Source: an uncultured Bacillota bacterium (GTDB lineage: Bacteria; Bacillota_I; Bacilli_A; RFN20; CAG-449). From it: a stretch of DNA of 20,476 nt. The notes below the pieces were generated by a model that saw only the letters and a list, made by a program, of their open reading frames with translations, did not search any database and had not been told where the DNA came from. A program made the position numbers and the translations under genes. This document shows positions 13,888 to 20,476 of this stretch, piece after piece. The stretch's first letter is position 1, and every line of letters begins with the position of its first letter. The DNA lies in the NCBI GenBank assembly GCA_905204225.1, contig CAJKZK010000017.1, positions 1 to 20,476 of the forward strand, given 5' to 3'.

Positions 13888-15021
13888 TTAATCTTTATAT
13901 GGTGTTGATTCATATCCTTCTTTATTTAATTTATTAACAAATTTATCAAGCATTTTTTTATTTAAAGAAATAAACCATTTTTGATTTGAAAATAATCTTA
14001 ACATTAATGGTGAAATTAAATAATAAATTTTAATAAATAATCTTCCTAAAATATTTTTAGATAATTTATAATCGCGATATCTTCTTAAAGTCCATACTTC
14101 TTTAGTATTATAAGACCCATAGACACAACTTGCAATATAGCATCCACCTTTAATTGTATTTATATCAAAATTATTATCTTTTAAATATTGATCTAGCTCC
14201 TCATTTTCAACAGAAAAATTAAATGAAACAATTTTTTCATCATTTAAATAAAAATAATAACTAGTATTTGTTTTATCTTTTTTTGTTAAATATTTATCAA
14301 TTTCTTTTCTTATTTCTTTTAAATAACAACTTGATACAAGTTTATTATTTTCAAATAAAAATAAATTATTAAAAAGTAAATATATTTCTTTATTATCTAA
14401 AGAAGAAATAAGTTTTTCTTCTTCGTTAAAATATTGTTTTAATTCATTAATTGTATATATTTTTTCATCAAAATCAATAAAATAACACATTAAACTATAT
14501 GAAAATAAATCTTTGTAAATATTATCTTTTTCTTTTAATAATTGTTCAAATAAATATAAATAATTACTATTAGAAAAACTTAAAATATCTTTTTTAAAAG
14601 TAGAAACAATTAGATTAATTAATTCTTGATCTTTTGCATATTTAAGACTAGATAAATAATTGTCAATTCCTTCTTCTTTAGAATAATTATTAGAAACAAA
14701 AAATGCTTTTAATAATAATCCTTCTGGAGAATCTTCTTTTCTTTTTAAAATATCATCAGCATAAAAACCACATTTTTCATGATTACCATCTTTTAATGCA
14801 GCAATACCTAATAAAGCATAATTATTTACACTTTCATTATTAATATTTACTGTATCAATATTAATTGATTCTACGACATCATTAATATGTTTATTATAAT
14901 TGTCAATTCCTTCTCTTGGCATATAAGGAACCCCACAATATCTACAAACAACATTAAATTCACTATCATCAATTTCACTTATTTCGCCACAATTAGGGCA
15001 TTTAGATTTCTTCAAAGCCAT
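13888..15021 (-). CDS. Zinc-ribbon, helical-repeat and CFI-box C-terminal protein
   Basis: This 377-residue protein has three regions. Residues 1-30 form a zinc ribbon with Cys8, Cys11, Cys26 and Cys29. The middle (about 45-280) is helical, acidic and Leu/Tyr-rich and looks like TPR-type repeats, with little sequence conservation I can see. From 292 it has GGCYIASCVYGSYN followed by VWTLRRYRDYKLS and IYYLISPLMLRLF, which matches the CFI-box C-terminal domain (CFIATAAYG, then LRxFRDxxL and YYxxSP). That domain is common but of unknown function. A good GGAGA ribosome-binding site precedes the ATG. It lies between the propeller-like gene and dxs in one operon. Confidence 0.75.
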   Translation of the reverse strand: MALKKSKCPNCGEISEIDDSEFNVVCRYCGVPYMPREGIDNYNKHINDVVESINIDTVNINNESVNNYALLGIAALKDGNHEKCGFYADDILKRKEDSPEGLLLKAFFVSNNYSKEEGIDNYLSSLKYAKDQELINLIVSTFKKDILSFSNSNYLYLFEQLLKEKDNIYKDLFSYSLMCYFIDFDEKIYTINELKQYFNEEEKLISSLDNKEIYLLFNNLFLFENNKLVSSCYLKEIRKEIDKYLTKKDKTNTSYYFYLNDEKIVSFNFSVENEELDQYLKDNNFDINTIKGGCYIASCVYGSYNTKEVWTLRRYRDYKLSKNILGRLFIKIYYLISPLMLRLFSNQKWFISLNKKMLDKFVNKLNKEGYESTPYKD

Positions 15022-15029
15022 ATTTTCTC

Positions 15030-15995
15030 CTAATAATTATAACCCCAAACAGATGTTTGTCTAAATAAATTAACCATTTTATATTTGTCACCAGCAGATT
15101 CAAAATTAACTAAAATTTTATTATTATATAATTGTATTTCTTCACTCATAGGTGGTAATTTAACAGTTTTTGTTAACTTAGTTGAATCTAAGAAAAACAA
15201 ATCTAAATTATCAAAACTATCTTTTGAAGTAAAAACATCTTCATAAAAATATAAATGACTACTGCTAATTGCCCAAGAAGTAGAAATTACAAACTTACCT
15301 TCACCATAACAAACAATTCCTTGAACTAAGCTTGGGACAGATAAAACATATTTCTTTTCAAAAGTATTTGCGTCATAAGCATAACACAATGCTGGGTTTT
15401 CTTCTCCACCAGGAGTAGTAATATGATGAGTAGATTTAGTTTCATAACTATCTTTTTTATAAAATTCTCCTACTAAAATAATATCATCATAGACACAAAT
15501 ATATGCTGGATTTACATCTAATTTTCTTGAAGATTCAACTTTAACTGAACTACCATTTTCAGCATTAATAATATCTTGTAAAGAAAATTCAAATATTTTA
15601 TTATAATTTTCATCATCACATGCAATATAAACACTATTCTTATATGCTCCAATTCCACCACAATGTCCCATAAATGGAGTGTCATCTTCATTTTTTAAAG
15701 TAACATATTTATGTTCTTTATTATCGCTAGATATTTGATATATTCTTGATGGCCCAACACCTTTATTAATGTATCCAGATGTTAAAAAAATATCTTTTTC
15801 TTGAGAATAAGTAAATCCTTGAGGAATATATCCATCTTCTAAACCATAAATAGAAACTATTTCTTCACTTTTTGAAAAGAAATCACTATATATTTGTTTT
15901 TCTAAACAACCAACAATAACTAAAGCAATAATTAAAAAAGAGATAATTGAAGCTAAAGTAATACCAATAATTTTTAATATTTTTTTTAATATCAT
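15030..15995 (-). CDS. Secreted or lipid-anchored propeller-like protein
   Basis: This 321-residue protein starts with a basic N-terminus and one hydrophobic helix (about 9-29) ending IALVIVGC, which fits a lipobox with Cys30; a plain membrane anchor is the alternative. The rest looks extracellular and beta-rich, with repeated strand-turn units such as PQGFTYSQEKDIFLTSGY, GHCGGIGAYKNSVYIAC, PAYICVYDDIILVGEF, VQGIVCYGEGKFVISTSW and SEEIQLYNNKILVNFES. These look like blades of a beta-propeller. No catalytic motif is recognised. It sits directly after the glucanase-like gene (3-base gap) with AAGGA as ribosome-binding site, so it may act with that enzyme at the surface. This functional link is inference. 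Confidence 0.65.
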   Translation of the reverse strand: MILKKILKIIGITLASIISFLIIALVIVGCLEKQIYSDFFSKSEEIVSIYGLEDGYIPQGFTYSQEKDIFLTSGYINKGVGPSRIYQISSDNKEHKYVTLKNEDDTPFMGHCGGIGAYKNSVYIACDDENYNKIFEFSLQDIINAENGSSVKVESSRKLDVNPAYICVYDDIILVGEFYKKDSYETKSTHHITTPGGEENPALCYAYDANTFEKKYVLSVPSLVQGIVCYGEGKFVISTSWAISSSHLYFYEDVFTSKDSFDNLDLFFLDSTKLTKTVKLPPMSEEIQLYNNKILVNFESAGDKYKMVNLFRQTSVWGYNY

Positions 15996-15998
15996 CTT

Positions 15999-17423
15999 TT
16001 AAATTTCCTTTTTTTGATTAAAATATTTATCTAACGCTCTTTTCATAACACCAGTAGAATATTTATCTGAGCCATCTTCGTTTTTATAATTAGTTGCTTG
16101 AGTAGACCAGTCTTGATAAATTTCTTCATAAGTAGCAGTTCTTAAGTCCAATTTTTCTTGATCTTTAGTTAAATTCATTTTATAAACATATAATCCCCAT
16201 GAATTATCCCAATAACCAACAGAAGCCATTTTATAGGTCCATACAGTCCATGAATAATTTCTTTCATCAAACATATTTAACCATTTAACCCATTGATTTT
16301 CATCATCAAAAAAATTAAATTCGCCAACGTAATATGGAACATTATAATCATGGAATGAAAATAAAAAATCATGAAAAGCAAAGAATAAATCATAATTAAT
16401 TGAAGTCCAATTATATAAATGTATTTCATACATTACATTTTCCCAACCATAATCTTTTGGATTAGGGAACGAAGAATAATACCAACAGCCTTCAAATGTT
16501 ATAACATGTTTTTTATCAATTTTTCTAATTGCTTGATAAATTTTGTCCATTATTATCCATTGTGCTTTTTCAGTATTTCTAGACCCCTCTTGACAAGGTT
16601 CATTTATTATATCATAAGTTGCTATTGTTTCAATTAAGTCTGGTCTATCTTGAATATAATGTTTAGCAATATTTTCCCACAATAAAATCATTTCATTTTG
16701 ATATATTTCATTCTTCCAAAAATCAAATTTTCTAGTTCCTGAATGTTCATATCCATTCGCTCCACCTACAACACCATGCATATCTAATATGGCATATAAA
16801 TTATTATTTTTACAATTTTCTAAAAAATCATCTAATATATCAAAAGCATTATCTTTCATTGACAAATTATCATCTTCACCTTCCATGAAGTTACGATAAT
16901 ACATTGGTAATCTAATACAATTAAATCCCATTTCTTTTACATTAATATAATCTTGTTCTTGTATATAAGAAGAATAATATACATTCCATAAAGTATTTAC
17001 TTGCTCTTGAGTTAAATTTTTATTGTTTTTTAATGCTTCTATTAGTTCTTCTTGATATACTTCTTCATAACCAGTAATTATTCCATTTTCATTTACTTCT
17101 TTTGGTTCTCCTTTATCATTTTTTAAATAGCCAAGTGAAGTAGTAGATAACCAACCTTCTTGAATTAACCAATTACCAAAATTAATACCTTTTAATGTAA
17201 CTAAATCTCCATTTTTATCATACAATCCTTTTCCAATAGCTTTTAATGGAGTTTCATTGCCATCAATTTCAACTTCAAGATGTTTTTCAAGTGTTTTACC
17301 TGAATAATTATTACTAAATATATTTGATTTTAAGAAAAAACCACCTAACAATAAGCCTATTATTCCAAAAAAAGAAACAAAAACAATTAATATTTTTTTA
17401 AAAATTGGTTTTTTACTTTTCAT
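15999..17423 (-). CDS. Membrane-anchored GH5 glycoside hydrolase, exo-beta-1,3-glucanase-like
   Basis: This 474-residue protein has an N-terminal membrane helix (about 9-32) with no clear cleavage site, then a GH5 TIM-barrel outside the cell. The catalytic residues are both present: acid/base Glu275 in DIINEP (271-276) and nucleophile Glu368 in YVGEF (365-369). Arg171 in CIRLP and His335 in EIHLY are the usual supporting residues. LKGINFGNWLIQEGWL (77-92) and LDMHGVVGGANGYEHSG (213-229) resemble the fungal-type exo-beta-1,3-glucanases of subfamily GH5_9, where these read RGVNLGGWLVLEPW and LHGAPGSQNGFDNSG. Substrate is therefore inferred as beta-glucan. An AGGAGA ribosome-binding site precedes the ATG. 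It is the first gene of a five-gene operon ending in galT. Confidence 0.85.
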   Translation of the reverse strand: MKSKKPIFKKILIVFVSFFGIIGLLLGGFFLKSNIFSNNYSGKTLEKHLEVEIDGNETPLKAIGKGLYDKNGDLVTLKGINFGNWLIQEGWLSTTSLGYLKNDKGEPKEVNENGIITGYEEVYQEELIEALKNNKNLTQEQVNTLWNVYYSSYIQEQDYINVKEMGFNCIRLPMYYRNFMEGEDDNLSMKDNAFDILDDFLENCKNNNLYAILDMHGVVGGANGYEHSGTRKFDFWKNEIYQNEMILLWENIAKHYIQDRPDLIETIATYDIINEPCQEGSRNTEKAQWIIMDKIYQAIRKIDKKHVITFEGCWYYSSFPNPKDYGWENVMYEIHLYNWTSINYDLFFAFHDFLFSFHDYNVPYYVGEFNFFDDENQWVKWLNMFDERNYSWTVWTYKMASVGYWDNSWGLYVYKMNLTKDQEKLDLRTATYEEIYQDWSTQATNYKNEDGSDKYSTGVMKRALDKYFNQKKEI

Positions 17424-17522
17424 AAAATTTCTCCTATTTATTTTATTTTAATAAAATTAAATAATAATTGCAATTAACTAGTAAAGTGTTTAACAATAAT
17501 ATTATTATTGAGGTTTTATTAT

Positions 17523-17984
17523 ATGAGTAAATGTGAAACTGTAGTTTTAACAAATATGTGTATGATTTATGATGATAATGGCAATATTCTTGTACAAAAT
17601 CGTACAAAAAATACATGGCCAGGCATTACTTTTCCAGGTGGTCATGTAGAAAAAGATGAATCAATTGTTGAATCTACTATTAGAGAAGTCAAAGAAGAAA
17701 CAGGATTAACTATTTCTAACCTTGAATTATGTGGAATATGCCAATGGACAAAATTATGTGGCTATCGTTATATTGTATTTTGTTATAAAACAAATTCTTT
17801 TAATGGTGAATTATTAGATTCTAAAGAAGGTCACGTATTTTGGATAAAAAAGAAAGATTTATTTAATTATGAATTAGCTAATGATTTAAAAGAAATGTTT
17901 ACTATTATGGATTCAGCTACATTAAGTGAATTTTATTCATTAAGAAATGATTTAGAAGAAGAAATTTTACAAAAATTATTATAA
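17523..17984 (+). CDS. NUDIX hydrolase, 8-oxo-dGTP diphosphatase-like
   Basis: This is a 153-residue NUDIX enzyme. The full box is present at 40-62: G, five residues, E46, seven residues, REVKEETGL. The N-terminal TNMCMIYDDNGNILVQNR and the PGITFPGGHV lead-in closely resemble the MutX/YtkD-type sanitisers of Bacillota (TNICLIYD..., LVQNR, WPGLVFPGGHVE). These hydrolyse 8-oxo-dGTP in the cytoplasm, though the substrate here is inferred. The ATG at 17523 was chosen because GAGG lies 9-10 bases upstream. A TTG at 17508 would add five residues and overlap that ribosome-binding site. It diverges from the GH5 operon, and FNR follows 39 bases downstream. Confidence 0.88.
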   Translation: MSKCETVVLTNMCMIYDDNGNILVQNRTKNTWPGITFPGGHVEKDESIVESTIREVKEETGLTISNLELCGICQWTKLCGYRYIVFCYKTNSFNGELLDSKEGHVFWIKKKDLFNYELANDLKEMFTIMDSATLSEFYSLRNDLEEEILQKLL

Positions 17985-18023
17985 AATAGAATTAAAGAAA
18001 TAATAATTAATGGAGGCATTAAA

Positions 18024-18965
18024 ATGAATGATATTATTATTATAGGTGGAGGCCCAGTTGGTATTTATGCATCTACTTTAGCATCTTTACATGGATTAAA
18101 TGGATTACTAATTGAAGGATTACATAATCTAGGTGGGCAATTAAGCTCATTATATCCAGAAAAAGATATTATTGATTTACCTGGTTTTAAATCAATAACT
18201 GCACAAGGATTTATTAATGAATTATTAAATCAAAATAGCAATTTAACTAATAAATTAGATATTCATATTAATGAAACTTTTTTAAATTATGAAAAAAAAG
18301 AAGATTATTTTATAGTAAAAACTAATAAAAATGAATATCAAGCAAAAACAATTTTATTAGTAAGTGGTATGGGTGTTTTCTCTCCAAGAAAAATAGGTCT
18401 TGATAATGAAAACCAATTTAAAAATATAATCTATTCTATTCAAAATAAAAATTTATATAAAGAAAAAGAAATGGTTATTCTTGGTGGAGGAGATTCTGCT
18501 GTTGATTGGGCTAATACCCTTTCTTCAATTTGTAAAAAAGTAACCATTATTCATAGAAGAGATGAATTTAGAGCTAAAGAAGAAGCTGTTAAACAAATGT
18601 TGATGAATAATGTAAATATTTTAAAGCCATATCAAGTTAAAGCTATAAAAGGAATTAATGATATTGCTCAAGAATTAATAATTACAAAAAATGATATAGA
18701 AACATCTATTCATTTTGATTATTTATTTGTTAATTATGGATTAATTAGCACTCCTATTAAATGTGATTTGCAAACACTTTTAGGTGCATATAAAGTTGAT
18801 ACAAGTATGATGACTAGTGAACAAAACATTTTTGCAATAGGTAATGCATGTCAATATTTAGGAAAAGTTAAAAACATTACTTGTGGTTTAGGTGAAGCAG
18901 TTATTGCCATTACTAAAATAGATCAAATTATTAATCCAAATAAAAATATTCCTATTCACTTTTAA
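18024..18965 (+). CDS. Ferredoxin--NADP reductase, YumC type
   Basis: This 313-residue flavoprotein resembles thioredoxin reductase but lacks the CxxC redox pair. It moves electrons between NADPH and ferredoxin or flavodoxin. The FAD-binding IIIIGGGPVGIYAS (4-17), LGGQLSSLYPEKDIIDLPGF (36-55), NADPH-binding VILGGGDSAVDWA (151-163) with HRRDEFRA (177-184), FVNYGL and VKNITCGLGEAVIAI all match Bacillus YumC in order. The final FAD motif, usually GD, reads IGNAC (272-276), an Asp-to-Asn change. The C-terminal tail is about 20 residues shorter than in Bacillus. The Shine-Dalgarno GGAGG is 8 bases before the ATG. It probably shares a transcript with the NUDIX gene. Confidence 0.9.
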   Translation: MNDIIIIGGGPVGIYASTLASLHGLNGLLIEGLHNLGGQLSSLYPEKDIIDLPGFKSITAQGFINELLNQNSNLTNKLDIHINETFLNYEKKEDYFIVKTNKNEYQAKTILLVSGMGVFSPRKIGLDNENQFKNIIYSIQNKNLYKEKEMVILGGGDSAVDWANTLSSICKKVTIIHRRDEFRAKEEAVKQMLMNNVNILKPYQVKAIKGINDIAQELIITKNDIETSIHFDYLFVNYGLISTPIKCDLQTLLGAYKVDTSMMTSEQNIFAIGNACQYLGKVKNITCGLGEAVIAITKIDQIINPNKNIPIHF

Positions 18966-18982
18966 CTTATTATTTTCTAAAT

Positions 18983-19189
18983 GATAAGATAAATGATAAG
19001 ATAAATGATTTAGACAACGAAATAATTAAATGTATTTCTAGTAATAAATATATAACAATACCTGAAATATCAATAAAATTAAATAAGTCTCAACCAACAG
19101 TTTATAGACATATAACTCAATTAATTAACTCAAAAATACTAAAAAGAATCGGTCCAAGAAAAAATGGATATTGGGAAGTTATTCAATAA
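18983..19189 (+). pseudogene. C-terminal remnant of an AlbA/Schlafen-type ATP-binding regulator
   Basis: An open 68-codon frame with no in-frame ATG, GTG or TTG start encodes DKINDKINDL, then a winged helix-turn-helix: YITIPEISIKLNKS, QPTVYRHITQLINS, ILKRIGPRKNGYWEVI. A short NDxIN repeat linker followed by a winged helix ending in RIGxxxxGYW is typical of the C-terminus of AlbA_2-type ATP-binding proteins of Bacillota, whose N-terminal 300 or more residues are missing here. The first 24 bases are an exact 12-base tandem duplication (18983-18994, 18995-19006). It lies 17 bases after the FNR stop and its last 11 bases overlap the end of the opposite-strand lipoprotein gene. Deletion of the 5' part is the simplest explanation. 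A non-standard start codon is the alternative. Confidence 0.65.
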
Positions 19190-20405
19190 CGCTTAATGTA
19201 GAATCAACAGGAAACACTTTCCAACCATGATTATTAGTTTCAAATTGATGTAAAGTAACATACACTGTTACTTTTTTATTTAAATGTTCAAAAAATATAG
19301 AATTATTAATTTCATTTTGTTTATTTAAAGATAAATTATTCATTAAAAAGATACCCCCTATCGATCTAGTAATATTTTGATCTGATAAAGTACCATTTTC
19401 ATCATCAACTAAACCTAAATCATATTTAGCTGTAAAATCAGTATTATATTTTACATAACCAGTTACTTTAAATAATGTAAAAAATTCATTATATGCTGGT
19501 GCATTTTGATTATTTGATAAATAATACCATTTTTTAAAATAAGATGGGACTACTGCTTTATAATTATTTAATTCAAGATTAGTTTTTGAAACATAACTTG
19601 AAGATAATAACCATATAGCAGGGCTGCCATGTAAAACACTTAATGACCCTGTAAAAATATATTTATTTCCAATAGAATTAGATTCGCATATTTTTTTATT
19701 ATCAATAATAGTTAATACTTTTTCTCCATCATAAACAACAACTTTTTGATTTGCATCACTTCTATCAGTAGCGATAATAGTCCCTTCAAAAGTGACAATT
19801 TTACCAACACCATTAAGTTTGTTATTTAAAGTAATATTATTAAATTCTTCTTCTACTTCACTTAAAGATTGTTTATTTTCAGTAATTGAAGAATAATCAA
19901 AATTAGAAGGAGTATCTGTAATATTTTTTAAATTTACATATTTTAATTCAATATTATTATTAATTTTTGAAATTATACCATTAACTTCATAATAACAATT
20001 ATAATATCTATTTTTTAAATAATCAGTCCAATTATTTACCCTAACATATATATATCCTGTTTCATCTACAAATAACATTAATTTATCATTATTATCTGTA
20101 ATTGTTTTTACATACATCCCTTTAAAAATAATTTCATTTAAAGTCTCGCCATTATTTAAATTTTTACCTAATTCTCTAATTTGTTTAATATTTTTTTCTT
20201 GTAACTCAATAGATGAAGAACTACTTGAACTAGTACTATTAAAAGAACTTGATAAACTAGAACTACTTGAGATATTTGAACTAGTAACATTACTTGAACT
20301 TATTGAATTACTTGATGCTATATTATCACTATTAATTGAACTATTATTAATAGAGCAACCCACAACAAATAAACTTAATAATAAATATAATCTTTTTAAT
20401 TTCAT
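19179..20405 (-). CDS. Lipoprotein with Ser-rich linker and OB-fold-like repeats
   Basis: This 408-residue lipoprotein has a signal LYLLLSLFVVGC with lipobox Cys17. A linker of about 50 residues (18-66) is almost all Ser and Asn, as in spacers crossing the cell wall. The rest (about 68-408) contains repeated beta-rich segments, each of which looks like an oligonucleotide/oligosaccharide-binding fold: FKGMYVKTITDNNDKLMLFV with YYEVNGIISKI, VTFEGTIIATDRSDANQKVVV with YIFTGSLSVLHG, and LFKVTGYVKYN with LGLVDDENG. There are no catalytic motifs I recognise. A role binding DNA, glycan or another ligand at the surface is possible but not shown. A GAGG lies 13 bases before the ATG, a long spacing. 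Confidence 0.7.
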   Translation of the reverse strand: MKLKRLYLLLSLFVVGCSINNSSINSDNIASSNSISSSNVTSSNISSSSSLSSSFNSTSSSSSSSIELQEKNIKQIRELGKNLNNGETLNEIIFKGMYVKTITDNNDKLMLFVDETGYIYVRVNNWTDYLKNRYYNCYYEVNGIISKINNNIELKYVNLKNITDTPSNFDYSSITENKQSLSEVEEEFNNITLNNKLNGVGKIVTFEGTIIATDRSDANQKVVVYDGEKVLTIIDNKKICESNSIGNKYIFTGSLSVLHGSPAIWLLSSSYVSKTNLELNNYKAVVPSYFKKWYYLSNNQNAPAYNEFFTLFKVTGYVKYNTDFTAKYDLGLVDDENGTLSDQNITRSIGGIFLMNNLSLNKQNEINNSIFFEHLNKKVTVYVTLHQFETNNHGWKVFPVDSTLSVIE

Positions 20406-20428
20406 AGAATCATTTAAACCTCAATGAC

Positions 20429-20434
20429 ATTATA
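20429..20434 (-). promoter_or_regulatory. -10 element of the lipoprotein gene
   Basis: On the minus strand a consensus TATAAT lies 23 bases upstream of the ATG at 20405, with the GAGG ribosome-binding site between them. The expected -35 position holds only TTTATT. Confidence 0.5.
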
Positions 20435-20476
20435 ATATTAAAAATAATAAAAATAAATTAATTATTTATAATAATA

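Noticed and set aside
16419..16637. Plus-strand open frame inside the GH5 gene
   Set aside because: It is antisense to the catalytic core of the GH5 enzyme, which is clearly the coding strand.
20200..20345. Repetitive tract considered as a CRISPR or regulatory repeat
   Set aside because: It is the low-complexity coding sequence of the lipoprotein's Ser/Asn linker, with no regular repeat-spacer spacing.
1..20476. tRNA, rRNA, riboswitch or insertion sequence
   Set aside because: No cloverleaf-like GC-rich segment, conserved riboswitch core, transposase or flanking inverted repeats were recognised on either strand by eye.

Overview
The window is AT-rich throughout, roughly a quarter G+C, and its genes run on both strands in short, tightly packed operons. 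Conserved tryptophans are encoded by TGG, and two genes (rnjA and the small ORF ending at 7686) stop at TGA, so the standard bacterial code fits better than the Mycoplasma code. RNase J1, YlbD/YlbE, a YumC-type ferredoxin-NADP reductase, a class 2 GalT and lipobox proteins point to a low-GC Bacillota from the Bacilli/Erysipelotrichia side. An uncultured gut lineage such as RF39 is possible, but that placement is inference.

Layout. 1-824, minus strand: ylbD, ylbE and an unrecognised partial gene. 937-1101, plus: a tiny YjcZ-type membrane protein, followed by a clear terminator. 1185-5082, plus: peptide deformylase and three tandem paralogous polytopic membrane proteins, the third carrying a double zinc ribbon. 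5231-7686, plus: rnjA, maf and a small Gly/Tyr/Pro-rich protein whose ribosome-binding site lies inside a terminator-like hairpin. 7680-8825, minus: NAD kinase and a membrane-tethered PTS EIIB-like protein that has lost the phosphorylatable cysteine. 8903-9490, plus: a CYTH-domain phosphohydrolase. 9518-9754, minus: a small membrane protein. 9778-10578, plus: a Cof-type HAD phosphatase. 10571-17423, minus: a five-gene operon of GH5 glucanase-like enzyme, extracellular propeller-like protein, zinc-ribbon/CFI-box protein, dxs and galT. 17523-18965, plus: a NUDIX hydrolase and ferredoxin-NADP reductase. 18983-19189: the remnant of an AlbA-type ATP-binding regulator. 19179-20405, minus: a lipoprotein with a Ser-rich linker and OB-fold-like repeats.

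How the genes work together. Most are housekeeping: protein maturation (def), RNA turnover (rnjA), nucleotide-pool cleaning (maf, NUDIX), NADP supply and use (NAD kinase, FNR), isoprenoid precursors (dxs) and sugar nucleotides (galT). The accessory material is mostly cell-envelope: the three-gene membrane family, the surface glucanase/propeller pair, the OB-fold lipoprotein and the two tiny membrane proteins.

The most unusual signals are (1) several genes whose -10 element sits 6 nt (9 nt in one case) before the ATG with no Shine-Dalgarno, suggesting leaderless mRNAs; (2) a 109-bp block with two mismatches shared by two otherwise diverged membrane genes; (3) a hairpin that combines a terminator with a sequestered Shine-Dalgarno; and (4) the cysteine-less EIIB-like membrane protein. 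No tRNA, rRNA, CRISPR array or insertion sequence was seen, and no gene-free stretch exceeds 300 bases.
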